In this document: positions 33,434 to 43,871 of the stretch, piece after piece
Position numbering within the stretch: the first letter of the stretch is position 1
How the letters are laid out: each line of letters starts with the position of its first letter
NCBI GenBank assembly: GCA_009192285.1
Contig: WBVU01000017.1
Coordinates: 248,001 to 312,000 of the forward strand
Source: Morchella semilibera
Lineage: Eukaryota; Ascomycota; Pezizomycetes; Pezizales; Morchellaceae
Length of the DNA: 64,000 nt
Direction: 5' to 3'
Translations under genes and position numbers: made by a program
The notes under the pieces: generated by a model
Databases searched by the model: none
The model's input: only the letters and a program-made list of their open reading frames with translations
What the model was told of the DNA's origin: nothing

Positions 33434-34555
33434 TGCGCGTGCAGTTTGGTTGGTTGGTTCGTGGTGGTCGTGGTGGTGGTTGGTGGTGGTGGTGGGTGGT
33501 GGTGGTGGTGGTGGTGGGAGTATTTGGGCTCTATGGGTGGAGGAGGTGTTGATCTGGATCTGTGGGGATTCTGTGGTTGTAGATGGGCCTGGCGACGGTA
33601 AGTAGACAGGTAGATCTTAGATGCGAGACACGTACGGGTTAGTGGTGATGGTGAGTGGTGAGTGGTGAGTGGTGAGTGGAGGAAGATGAGGAATGGACTG
33701 GACTGGATTGGATTGGATTTGATAATGAGAATGAGATGAGTTGAAGAGTTGAAGAGTTGAGGTTGGATTGGTGCCTGAACTGGGCTGCTCTGTCTTGATT
33801 TGCTTGTGTTGTTGTTGGTGATACAGCAGTGTAAAATAGAGTATTATGTAGAGAGTAGAGAAGAGTACCAAAGTAGAATATGTAGAAGGCAGGCAGATAG
33901 ACAGAAAGACAGACAGAAAAGAATGACAAGGACGAAGGAGTAAGTTGAGTCGAGTCGGAGCGAGAGGACTGACTGTCTGTCTGACCCAACTTATTAACAA
34001 CTCCCAACTAAACTACATGTACTTAGGCACACCCCCCACCCTCAGAGCTAAATAACTACAATGACTATATTGTCTTCTCATTCACTTATAGTATCACGAT
34101 TCAATTCGATTGACTGACTGACTGCGCGCGTATATCTGCCTGTGTGTGTGTGTGTGTGGTGCGTGTCTGCCATATAGAAGTAAACGTGATGATCCCCCCC
34201 TCCCCGGTCAGCCAGTCATTCGTTCATTTGCAGGTATTGCGTTGATTCCAATTGGTCAATTGCAAGATCAATCTCTCCGTGCTTGAATCTGCGCGTATGG
34301 GCTTGGTGCTACGCGCGTGGTTGGTTGGGGAGTTGCGTAACTCTGCGTCTAAGCTCATCATCCATCGTCGATCGAATCTGCCTGCTGCACAGCCTTAATT
34401 ATACACTTTTAACAACCTCTACCATACAGACAGACAGGCAGGCAGACATTGACTCACGACATCACGAACGAAACGACACATTCTCTCACCTCACTCATCT
34501 CACCCACCTACATACATACATACATCAATTATAGCCACCACCCCATCTCACCATA
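33434..34555. other. Divergent spacer
   Basis: Promoters of the capping enzyme and the NSRP1-like gene. It contains a long GGT/GTG repeat (about 33460-33520) directly before the CEG1 start, GAGTGGTGAGTGG and ATTGGATTGGATT short repeats near 33650-33770, TACATGTA at 34014, and a GTGTGTGT run near 34142. No gene seen. Confidence 0.6.
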
Positions 34556-35677
34556 ATGCCTCCAAAAATCACTCTCTCAAAACCCACCAAGCCAACGGGT
34601 CCCCCAAAGCCCAAGAAAGCCCTCACCAACTTCGCCGCCGAGTCCGAGTCCTCCGACTCTGAACCCGACACCCTCACCTCAAAGTCCAAGTCCAAGTCCA
34701 AATCCAAACCAAAGTCTGCTACCGCCGCCTCTAAAGCCCACGTCAATGCCCAGCTCGCTGCTGCTGCCTCTACCACCACCACCACCACCACAGCCTCAAC
34801 CGCCCAAGACCTAGACCCCACCATCTACGACTACGACACCGCATGGGAGTCCATGTCTGCCCTCTCGAGGGAACGTGCTGCCGTCGCCGCCGCAGACTCC
34901 GCCGAACGAAAGCCCAAATACATGGCGTCCCTGTTGTCCGCCGCCGAGGTCCGTAAGCGTGACGCGCTGCGCGCAAAGGAGCGCGCACTACTCAAGGAGC
35001 GCGAGGCGGAGGGCGACGAGTTTGCCGACAAGGAGACGTTCGTCACGGAGGCGTATAAGCGGCAGCAAGTAGAACTGGCCGCGCAGGAGGCCGAGGAGGC
35101 GGCGCGCGAGGAGCGGGAGCGCAAGAAGAGGGGGGAGGCGGGCGGGATGACGGGGTTTTATAGGGGTGTGTTGGAGAGGGGGGAGGCGAGGCATGGGGCC
35201 CTGGTTGATGCTGCCGGGGCGGCGCCGGTAGTGGTGGAGCAGCAGAAGGAGGATAGGGAGGGAAAGAAGAAGGAAAAGACGCTGGCGGAGCTGGCGAAGG
35301 AGAGGGGCGCGGAGGTGAATGAGGAGGGAATGGTGGTGGATAAGACGCAGCTGCTGACGGGTGGGCTGAACGTCAGTTCGAAACCGCGGGGCGGGTCGAC
35401 GGCGACGGCAGCCCGTGGCAGCGGGGAGCGAAGGCCGCAGTACCAGGGTGTAGGCGGGAGGCGGGAGGATGCTAGGGCGAGGCAGAGCAGGATGGTGGAG
35501 GAGCAGTTGGCCGCGGCGCAGAAGAGGGCGTTAGAGGCGGAAGAGGAGGAGAGGAAGAACCTCGAGAGGGCGGCGAAGAGTAGGAAGACGGAGGGTGAGG
35601 TGATGGGCGCGAAGGAGAGGTATCTGCAGAGGAAGAGAGAGGCCGAAGAGGCGAAGAGGAAGGCGCAGGGGGCATAG
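34556..35677 (+). CDS. NSRP1-like nuclear speckle splicing regulator
   Basis: Single-exon frame of 373 residues. A Lys/Ser/Pro-rich head carries a KSKSKSKSK run. The core from TIYDYDTAWESMSA through YMASLLSAAEVRKRD, DEFADKETFVTEAYKRQ and GMTGFYRGVLERGEARH matches the N-terminal domain of nuclear speckle splicing regulatory protein 1 (DUF2040, formerly CCDC55). The remainder is a charged Arg/Glu-rich helix likely to form coiled coil. In animals this family affects alternative splice-site choice; the fungal role is little known. The ATG lies in a CACCATAATG-type context with an A/C-rich leader. No introns. Confidence 0.82.
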   Translation: MPPKITLSKPTKPTGPPKPKKALTNFAAESESSDSEPDTLTSKSKSKSKSKPKSATAASKAHVNAQLAAAASTTTTTTTASTAQDLDPTIYDYDTAWESMSALSRERAAVAAADSAERKPKYMASLLSAAEVRKRDALRAKERALLKEREAEGDEFADKETFVTEAYKRQQVELAAQEAEEAAREERERKKRGEAGGMTGFYRGVLERGEARHGALVDAAGAAPVVVEQQKEDREGKKKEKTLAELAKERGAEVNEEGMVVDKTQLLTGGLNVSSKPRGGSTATAARGSGERRPQYQGVGGRREDARARQSRMVEEQLAAAQKRALEAEEEERKNLERAAKSRKTEGEVMGAKERYLQRKREAEEAKRKAQGA

Positions 35678-36288
35678 AGGCCCGTGACTGTAGATAGGTT
35701 TTTTTTTTTAGACTCTTCTTTTTTCCCTCAATGATGCATTCTGGGTTGGGTATTTCTTCTTGTTCTGACGAGGGCGCAACGAAGGTCTGATGCATACTGT
35801 TGTGGTTGTGGGTTAACTCTTAATATCAAGGATGGGTATATACATACATCTATGTGGCCTACATTGCAGCAAGCAATTACATCTGCCATGTAGGATGCAT
35901 GTGTGGATTCCCACTTGCTCCGAGTCTCTGTATGATAGAAATGGTCTTCATCAACTTTCCCTCAACAACCTTTTTTATCTTATTTTATTCCACCCTTTTT
36001 TTTTTTTTCAAAGCAAAAAGGTTGTTATGCTGAAGTGGGCCATAGAATAAAAGTTGATATTAAACACTTGTTTCAGCTTCGAGAGTGATTCCGGGAGCCT
36101 GCATATTGCGTAGCGAGCACTCTCAAGTCTCGAGTACCAGAGGAATGGCCAAGGCGGGCATGGCCACATAAACTCTGCTTAGTACGCCAGAATTCTAAGA
36201 TAGAGAGAAACCTGAAAGCGGTAAATCGAGCAATCTAAAAGAAATACTATATTCAAAAAAGTAGAGGGGGTAAAATACCGGGGTTTTG

Positions 36289-36332
36289 TATACTATGAGC
36301 AAATAAAGGCGGGCATGGGCGCTCATAGTATA
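36289..36332. repeat. Perfect 12-bp inverted repeat
   Basis: TATACTATGAGC at 36289-36300 is repeated in inverse at 36321-36332 around a 20-bp loop. The right arm overlaps the 17-bp motif copy. Confidence 0.6.
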
Positions 36333-36339
36333 TCACTCG
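36323..36339 (+). promoter_or_regulatory. Dispersed 17-bp motif, site 11
   Basis: Reads TCATA, GTA spacer, TATCACTCG. Exact match, about 260 bp upstream of the next start codon. Confidence 0.5.
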
Positions 36340-36595
36340 GCCGCCTACGTACCCCCGCAGGCCCCCGACACTGCCAGAGAGCAAGTAGAATCAGACCATG
36401 TTACCTAGGGTAACGCAACCTCATTCTCTTTCCCCTCTTCCCCCCTCCCCTCTCTCTCTCTATATCTCTCCATTCTCTTCCCTCTTTCCCCCTTTCCTTC
36501 CCCATCATTCTCCTTCGTTCATCATCAGTGTGAATAGTCAGTTCCCTCTCGCTAAATATCGCATCATCTCTATCGAATCTCTTTAAACTTTCACG

Positions 36596-37642
36596 ATGGC
36601 GTTCACCCGTTCAAAAAAGACTCCCAAGAAGGTCCATACCAGGACTCGTAAACCACTGCTCGCCAGTTCGAAGCCCGCTGCAAGAGCCCAGCCCGCCAAA
36701 AAGCGTAAAGCTACTGCCCCCATTAAATCTCAGAGCGACACTGATGAAGAACTCATCGATGCAGCCAACGGTCTCGTCGATGACGTCGGTAGGGTTGCAG
36801 GAAGCCTCCAGAAACCAAAACCCAACTTTTGGGATAAGCATCACGGCAACATTGCGGTAGTCATCAAAAACGTGGCTAGCTTTGATGCATCAAAGTATCA
36901 GAAAGTCGACGAGCCTATGACAACCACTCCCTTCAAGAAGGTTCGCTTTGACAATCATGTCGAAGAGATCAGGAGGTCTAGCGAAATGGACAAGATCATG
37001 ACCCGTGCCTTCTTCGACGGCTCCGACGATGAGGAGTCCGATGTGGACGGAGGAGAGCTCAGCGAAGACGAGCTCTCCGAGTCCCTTCGTCGAATGACTA
37101 GAAGTAAATCTCAAGCTCAAGAAAAAGAAACCGATTTCTCGGTTGTCATTAACAAGCCGCCCGTCTACGAAATGCCCGCTGCGGCCCCGGCCACTAGGGT
37201 CACCCGCCACGCCTCAACAACCCGTCACCAGTTTCGCCTGGCGGTGACTGGAAACCCGGCTGCCGTTCCTGCGCCGGCCTTGAGAGGTACAGCTGATGGC
37301 CTCAGTATTAGGGCCTCGATCCATTCACGAATCGATGCGAAGTACGCCACTTCACGTAATCGTACCGCCGCTGCTGCCGTCGTGAATCGTCCTGCTACTA
37401 CCGTCGTCTCAAAGGCGAAGAAAATTCCTTCTTTCATTAGCGGTGCCGTTGGTAAAGAAACTATCGTCACTAAAAAGCGAAGCAGCCCCCGCTTCGCTGC
37501 TAAGGCTTCGAAGGCCGTTATTGTCGACCAGATGCGGGACGACGGAGAGGAGGAAGCCGAAAACTCCGAGGATTCCGAGGAAGAGTCTGAAGAGTCTGAA
37601 GAGGCGTCCGCCGAGGAAGATTCTGATGGCGATGACGAATAG
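36596..37642 (+). CDS. Unrecognised basic/acidic nuclear-type protein
   Basis: Single-exon frame of 348 residues that I do not recognise. The N-terminus is strongly basic with probable nuclear localisation signals (RSKKTPKK, AKKRKATAPIK). The middle has PNFWDKHHGNIAVVIKNV, TPFKKVRFDNHVEEIRR and an acidic SDDEESD cluster. The C-terminus is a long Glu/Ser/Asp tract (EDSEEESEESEEASAEED). The start follows a CT-rich leader and codon use is even, so it is probably a real gene. The charge pattern resembles chromatin or ribosome-biogenesis proteins, but no function can be assigned. Confidence 0.7.
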   Translation: MAFTRSKKTPKKVHTRTRKPLLASSKPAARAQPAKKRKATAPIKSQSDTDEELIDAANGLVDDVGRVAGSLQKPKPNFWDKHHGNIAVVIKNVASFDASKYQKVDEPMTTTPFKKVRFDNHVEEIRRSSEMDKIMTRAFFDGSDDEESDVDGGELSEDELSESLRRMTRSKSQAQEKETDFSVVINKPPVYEMPAAAPATRVTRHASTTRHQFRLAVTGNPAAVPAPALRGTADGLSIRASIHSRIDAKYATSRNRTAAAAVVNRPATTVVSKAKKIPSFISGAVGKETIVTKKRSSPRFAAKASKAVIVDQMRDDGEEEAENSEDSEEESEESEEASAEEDSDGDDE

Positions 37643-38195
37643 CGTTCTAGTGTTTATCCTTTCCCACCTCCATTTTCTTCGCTTCACTACGTCCGTCGTG
37701 CGTCTTGTCTGGTTGTTTATGCTTACGAAGACGTCGGATCTTTTCGGTGGGTGATATAAGAAGGTTGTTCGGTTCTGGGTTGGGTCTTCTGTGATATGAT
37801 TTGATTTTTTTTCCCCCCTTGTTCTATCAAAGATGTTAATTTGTGTCTCTCTTCTACCAGTTAGTTTGCTCATAAGCTATTTGTCTTTCCTTTTTCTTTT
37901 CTTTACCGGACTCGGCCTGGGTGCTACAGCTTTTTTTTTTTTTCATTTTTACTTTTCTCCTCTAATTTTCTGTTTTCCTTTGACACTTTCTAAACATCTC
38001 TTTCCTTTTTTCCGTCTTCAGTCATGTCGTTAACTGTCAACAGGGTATATCTTGTCCGCGGTGGTAGTGTTTAAAAAGGATTAGGACCTAGTTAGATTGT
38101 TAGGCTGGAGTAAATAGGAAGGGATTTTTTGCTGCTAATTATGTGAGATCTACGGTGTCTGTGAATCGTCATGCGTTTGCCGAACAAGGAGGTGT

Positions 38196-38212
38196 CGAGT
38201 GATGTTGCGTGT
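38196..38212 (-). promoter_or_regulatory. Degenerate 17-bp motif, site 12
   Basis: On the minus strand reads ACACG, CAA spacer, CATCACTCG. Two mismatches; the weakest member of the set. Confidence 0.25.
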
Positions 38213-38572
38213 CGCCGACGTTGGTGCTCACCGCGAGCCCGCATGCCCGCTGGGAGCGGGTCTTGGCATACACAGGCTGGACATTATTCCCACCTACCGC
38301 CTTCCCACATATACTACGGATGCCGTATACATATAGTATTTTGGAATACGGTAGATATCCTTCCGTCGCAAGCTTTGTCTACATGTACCCACACGGCCCA
38401 GCCGCACATCACCCACACACCTATTTTCACCACTCCCCGCCCTCTTCCCGCCACCAGGACTGCAGCTAGCCATAAGATTAAAGAATCCCAGACTAACTAC
38501 ATGTACCCATAAAGAACTCGCTACCAGAACCAGTTCCCGTAGTGGGGCTGTCGAGGGTGGGGGGGGGACACA

Positions 38573-38589
38573 TCACAACTTATCACTCG
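38573..38589 (+). promoter_or_regulatory. Dispersed 17-bp motif, site 13
   Basis: Reads TCACA, ACT spacer, TATCACTCG. Exact match; a G run ends just upstream. Confidence 0.5.
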
Positions 38590-39069
38590 CCGCCCCTAGG
38601 GTAGCTGGTGTGGCATTATAGTACCACTAAACCCAACAGCCCCGATATGCAGCTCTACCGTACGTGGAGAGGAGGACCGCACCTGCTGGGCTCTCCGGGA
38701 TTGGATTTCATTATGTTGCTGTCTGGACTATGGAGCTGGTTACTTTCGGCGCTGGCCAGGTTGAGTATTGCCTATATATATACTCTACACGGCGGCCTAT
38801 TAGTACATCTACAGGTGTTCTAATGCACGCATAGCTTTTTGTTAAGGCGGTGAGAGCGGGCTGGACCTCTTGGCCTGGCCGGATAGGGGACATCGTTGAC
38901 AGGTTGGTCTGGTATACAAGGTATAGTTCTACGCGGAGAGGCAGTTGATATCACCAGACACATTAAGTTTCAGCAAAAATACAAATAGATATATTAACTC
39001 CCTCACCAACTATACTACTTCACATTACCCATCGCCGCACCACTCCCCCAACCCGATTACACCACACAA

Positions 39070-39924
39070 CTACACAAACGGGATCCACGTCCCCGTCCTC
39101 TCCCTATACCTCTCATAATCGGCGCCAAAGAACTCCACCAGCAGCCCCTCCTCCGCCTCAATCCTACAGCTAAAGAACCTCCACAGCACCAGCGCATACC
39201 CCACGAGGCACAGCGGGTTCCCCAGCATCAGCTGCGTGCCAATACCCCACCAGAAGAACCCAAAATACGACGGATGCCGCATCAGTGCATAGATGCCGTC
39301 CGTGACCAGCACATGGCCCTGCTCATGGTTCTGCGCCACTAGATGGGTGAAGTTGGTCCCCGCGTGCGCCATAGCGTACGAGCGCGCGAGCTGCCCGACG
39401 ACCACCAACACGACCCCAACCACCGTCGGGAGCCAGTGCCTCTTGAGCTCGGGGAAGAAGTAGCACTCGATGAGGGCCTCGGTGAAGGCGGAGGCGTGAG
39501 CGATGTTGTATGCGGCGCCGTTACTGGTCAGGAGAAACGCTGCTGCCCGTTAGCTTACATAGATCCATGCTACATATGCGGGGGGGGGGGGGGTCGGAGA
39601 AGTACATTTGACCTCGGCCTTGCGAGTGTTGAAACGCGCAGTGATCCAGAACTCGAAGAAGTGGAAGACGGCGAGTGCGGCGGCGAACATTGGGAGCTGC
39701 CAGTATGACGCACGGAGCTGCCAGGCGATTGCGAAACTGCCGGCCGCTATAGCGCCAAGGGCACCGGCGCGGAGGGCGATACCATCGAGGGCAAAGGGGT
39801 GCCCGGGGTAGAGGTAGGAGGGGGGTTCGAAGTTGGGGGAACCGGGGTAGGTGCTACGGGCGGGGGGGTTGTAGGAGCGGGAGGAGGAGCGTGGTGGGAA
39901 TGCAGCCCGGCCGGGGTCGGACAT
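39070..39924 (-). CDS. STE14: Protein-S-isoprenylcysteine O-methyltransferase
   Basis: Predicted 263 residues from two exons: 39924-39606 and 39542-39070. An adjacent acceptor three bases on would remove one residue. The enzyme methylates the C-terminal prenylcysteine of CaaX proteins such as Ras and a-factor-type pheromones at the ER membrane. Visible support: several transmembrane helices; the ICMT C-terminal signature from GQLARSYAMAHAGTNF through NHEQGHVLVTDGIYALMRHPSYFGFFWWG; and the RIEAEEGLLVEFFGADYERYRERTGTWIPF tail in two parts. About 45 extra N-terminal residues are polar and Pro/Ser-rich. The intron contains a 14-base G run. Confidence 0.93.
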
Positions 39925-40324
39925 GCTGATGTCGTGGTGGGGGAAGGTATTGATGTGTGAATGGTAAGTGAGAAGTATCAGTTTGGGGGGGGGGGTACGG
40001 AGGTGGAGGGCTATGTATTATTATCACCACTATTATTATTACAGGGGTGATAATGAAATTTGTCTGAGGTTACACGAGACTCTTGGCAGATGGATAGATT
40101 TACGTTTTTCCGACCCAGATATTGACTGATAACATTTTTGTCCTCACAGTTACTACATATCAATACAGAAGAGCTCGTCCGATTATTTCAAAGCGCTACA
40201 TTATAATAGAGTTGACTAACCACTCAATAGTTATAGGTATGCCGAGCCAGCAAACGAAATTTCTATTTATTGATACATAAACCGTACATATGATGATTTA
40301 AGGAACACCCCATGTGTATATATC
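39925..40324. other. Short spacer between STE14 and PEX8
   Basis: 400 bp with the STE14 promoter and the PEX8 3' flank, mostly AT-rich. A G run occurs near 39986. Nothing else recognised. Confidence 0.5.
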
Positions 40325-42721
40325 CTACAACATACTCCTAATACCCTCCACACCCTCCGGCTTCTCCTTTCCGAAAAGGACCTTCTGCCTCCCTCCCATC
40401 GTCCACCACTTGACCGCAACCTCCGCCCTCTCCACATCAAGCTCACTGCTCAAGACGTCCCAAAATCTCTCTCTGATCCTTAGTTTACTTCCAGGGTTCT
40501 CCACCATATCGAGAAGTTCTGCTGTGGGCTCAAGCCACCGCTCCATGGCATTGACCTGCATTGATGGAAGCCCATCAATAAGGGCAAGTATGCACACATC
40601 CTTTTCGCTCAACCCTACAGCTCCTTCATCGACCAGGTTTGGTAAGGGTTCAGTGGAAGCGCGCGCTGCACGCTCGCACAGAATCTCGAGAATTACATCT
40701 GTTAGATGGGGCTGGAGTTTCGAGATTGGTTGTGGGGGGCTGCATTCGCGAATGATTGTTCCGAATGCGAGACGGAACTGGCGGGCCGAGAGCGATGTTG
40801 GGAATGCCTCGAACACCGATTCGATATAGAAGGGCAAGATTCGGGAGCCGAGTTCTGCCGAAGGTGGTGAGCTGATGATGGAAAGCATGACGGAGTGTGC
40901 AGCCTCAAAGTGCGCGTGCAAGCTAGCTTCTAGTCCACCTGCAAGGTATGGCGATGTGGCGGGTATAACGATTTCTTCATTCACCGACTGTGATATGGAT
41001 AGTGAAAAGTGCTCAACGGTGTTCAAAAAGAAAAGGTCCAGTATGCGGTCCGGAAGTTTCTTAGGAATAGTCCCGGCTAGGTCACGTCAGCACCAGATAA
41101 ATGCGCAGGTACCATTGGTAATAGTAGTTACCCTCAGTAGGCACAATCCCCTTGACAAATTCTTCTGCTTGAGGCGGGTAAGAAGATAAGATATCAATAG
41201 TAGCAAAATAAACGAAATTGTACGAAGAAAAGGCATTAGGGCCTAGCCTTGAGGTGATAAAGTAAAATCCACGTAATACATGTAGCACCTTAGAAGCTAT
41301 CATTGGGCCATCTGTTGAAATTAGTAAATTCAGCTTTAGGGGGCCATCGAGATCAGACATACTCTCAGAGTCGCACAACGCCGGGGACTCGGCAACTCGT
41401 GTCATCAACTCTTGGAGTATTAAGGTTGACGCAAAGAGTATAGACTTTAAGATTTGCCAGACAACAGGAATTGTTGCTTTGAGTGAGTCCTCGTCAACCA
41501 GGTTTACTTCTTCCGACATTGGAATTTCACTTAGTCCATTCATTTTCCATTGTGCAGTCAGAATATGAGAGAAATTGAGAAGGCTATAGAGGCATTAGCC
41601 CTTGTTCAGATACCTCGCAAAATCGGGACCAATTTTACCTTTCCAAGAAAGCATGTAAGACTGCAGGCTCTTGGGAATGCCTTATTGAAGCTGCTGCCAA
41701 TCGAGCTAAGCCACTCATAGCTGCAAACATGGGTCTACCAGATCGGTTTTGGAGCTCAAGGAAGGAGTTTGATTTACTCTAAGTGGTTGTTAGAAAGTGC
41801 ACAAACGAACAAACCTTAATGCAACCTACCGGCCAAGCAAGTTTTCCTTCAAAATTCATGATATCATGATCAATAGTCGAGAGAAAGTAACCCGACTGAA
41901 AACCCTCTCGAGAGTAATATATTGATTTAATAACTACTGGCAGGAGAGCCTTTGGATAATTAGACAGATATCCACACGATAAGATGTGTTAGACTTACAT
42001 CGTAGTTAATGACCTCTCTCGCCTTCCGGGAAAGACTTTCAATGGCATGTGATAAGATAAGACTTAAAGTGTCGGCCTCAAGCTCTAAGTAATGTTAGCA
42101 AAAACCAGAAGTGTTTTATATTAGGCAGAAGGTACCATTTGTTTCGTTTGTTTCTACCGAAAGATTTACAGCCCTACAAAAAGCTTCCTCCAAACTTCGC
42201 CGAGTTACCCGAGGTAGGTGTGATCTCTCTTGATCTGCCGAAAGAATACCCCCTAGCAGTAATAAATGTTTCCACCTAGGCACTATTCATCATTAGCGCA
42301 ACATAACTTTTTAATAAGGTCTTTGAAATACCATTGTTATTAGCCCCCCGAACAATAGCATTAATCCATTCCTCCACACTCAATATGGATATCGAGTCTT
42401 GATTCTCAATCTTCCCTAGAGTTGCTGATTGAAACACCCCAAATACCCGTAGGCCTGCCTTAAGCCCGTCAAAATTCTCCCATATAGCAGGCGAAATCAA
42501 TATCTGAGTCGAGAGTAAAGAAACATTGAGCGGATTCGTCAAGGTTGCGAGCACTGTTGCTGCCGAGGCGTAAACACTAGACAATGGAGTTAGCTCGCGT
42601 TCTAGAAGCAGGGGGGGGGGGTCTATTTCACAAACCGTGAAGCATCTGCGCTGTTCGGATCTGCCTGGCCTGGCTGTAGCAGAATTCGGAGAATATTATC
42701 AAGGCGCCTGTCAACTACCAT
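40325..42721 (-). CDS. PEX8: Peroxin Pex8, peroxisomal importomer component
   Basis: Predicted 682 residues from eight exons: 42721-42632, 42593-42284, 42234-42136, 42084-41999, 41949-41830, 41778-41639, 41583-41132 and 41076-40325; total length is divisible by three. Family landmarks are VYASAATVLATLTNPLNVSLLSTQ near the N-terminus, ALLPVVIKSIYYSREGFQSGYF, SYNFVYFATIDILSSYPPQAEEF, and a C-terminal block ending VKWWTMGGRQKVLFGKEKPEGVEG. Pex8 links the docking and RING subcomplexes on the matrix side of the peroxisomal membrane. The protein ends in SML, a possible weak PTS1. The first junction is the least certain because no consensus pair keeps frame; GTGAAA/GAG was used. It is divergent from the TMEM170-like gene 220 bp away. 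Confidence 0.85.
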
Positions 42722-42941
42722 GATGATAACTCGTGTGTGGGAAGTTTGAATCGTAGCGGAATAAGCTCGGGGGTGTCGGAGTGTTGTGTTGACGTCCTCT
42801 GCCAAGGATTACGAATTAAACCAGTTCTGTGACACAAGCTCCACAGGTGCCTGCCATCGAACCTCGGATGTGCTTGAGACGAAGAGCTTCCTGACAGATG
42901 AGGCTGAAAACGCGCGAGGGACTAGAAAGATAGAGGTCGCG
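42722..42941. promoter_or_regulatory. Compact bidirectional promoter region
   Basis: 220 bp between divergent start codons of PEX8 and the TMEM170-like gene. No TATA box or motif copies stand out. Part of it is open in frame with the downstream gene, so a longer N-terminus cannot be excluded. Confidence 0.5.
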
Positions 42942-43552
42942 ATGGTTTCCTGGAAGTATGTCTCCTACAGTTTGACCGCTTTCTTTAGATATGTAACCCC
43001 TTACTAACGAACTCTAATGCAGTTATCATCTGAGTTCTGTAGCTCCTCCGGGCTACGACACTCCTTCATTCCCATCTCTATACTGGCCCATAAACCCTAA
43101 GCCCGGGGCTACAGCATACCTCTTTTACAGCACAGATATATGGAGGTTCACCACTTTTTGGACGTTGATTGTTTATGCTGCGTTTCACCTTGCAGCCGGT
43201 ATCTGGGCATTTGCGATGCACCCAACCAAGCTATCGTTTGGGGTGCCGTTCCTATATGCCATACTTGGAGGTATTGAGGCTGCGATGTCAGGAACAATAG
43301 TGGGATTCATGTAAGTCTCATGTCTCTAGATTCCTGTGCCTATCCCACCCGGACATTAACACCAAGGTGACTTGTAGACTTGCAGCAGTTTATAATGCAG
43401 GTATAAACTCACGTAGCATAAAATCATGATAGTGAAATGCTAACTTGTTAAAAGGCTTTTTCCGCATGAGCACTTGGATTCCATTCGTGTGGTCAATCAT
43501 CAACGTGATGGTGCTTTTAATATCCTCCTTCTCTCTTCAGGGTGGCTTGTAG
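42942..43552 (+). CDS. TMEM170-like small integral membrane protein
   Basis: Predicted 140 residues from four exons: 42942-42955 (14 bp), 43023-43310, 43378-43400 (23 bp) and 43455-43552. The sequence has three hydrophobic helices (TLIVYAAFHLAAGIWAFAM, FGVPFLYAILGGIEAAMSG, VWSIINVMVLLISSFSL) and ends LQGGL. The pattern SLYWPINP..WRFTTFWTL and AVYNAGFFRMSTWIPF resembles the TMEM170/DUF2855-neighbour class of ER and nuclear-envelope membrane proteins; animal TMEM170A affects ER sheet formation. That function is by analogy. The frame extends upstream to an ATG at 42786, but the start at 42942 gives the expected short N-terminus. Confidence 0.75.
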
Positions 43553-43871
43553 AACAGCATGCATGTAATTATCTTTAGAGTTAATGTGTAATTTCAATAT
43601 CACCTTCGCCTTGCATATAATTTCGAATTACAGCCCCCCAGAAGAACCTACACGGAACAGAGAGCAAATGCTAGGGACAGGAGTGAGCTTCAAGAGTAGG
43701 CTGGGCGCAAGACTACATGTAGTAACCGGACGTCCGGCAGCCGATATATCCCCGCATTATTCGCTTGATAAATTAGCGAACATCCCCCAGGACCCTAATT
43801 CTTTGATTCTGCTACTATCAATACCTCCTTCCTCCTCCACCACAAAGATATCCTTCATAAATACAAACACG

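Larger units (their letters stand above)
35678..36595. other. Spacer with inverted repeat and motif copy
   Basis: 3' flank of the NSRP1-like gene and promoter of the next gene. It holds a perfect 12-bp inverted repeat (36289-36332) overlapping a 17-bp motif copy (36323-36339), and a strong CT-rich leader at about 36420-36500. Confidence 0.55.
37643..39069. other. Convergent spacer
   Basis: Between the 3' ends of the unrecognised nuclear protein and STE14. It has TACATGTA at 38380 and 38498, a degenerate 17-bp motif at 38196 and an exact copy at 38573. T-rich tracts near 37800-38000 look like 3' UTR. No gene seen. Confidence 0.55.

Noticed and set aside
33069-33605. Gly/Trp-rich 178-residue plus-strand frame
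   Set aside because: Antisense of the Pro-rich head of CEG1 plus a GGT repeat; composition explains the openness.
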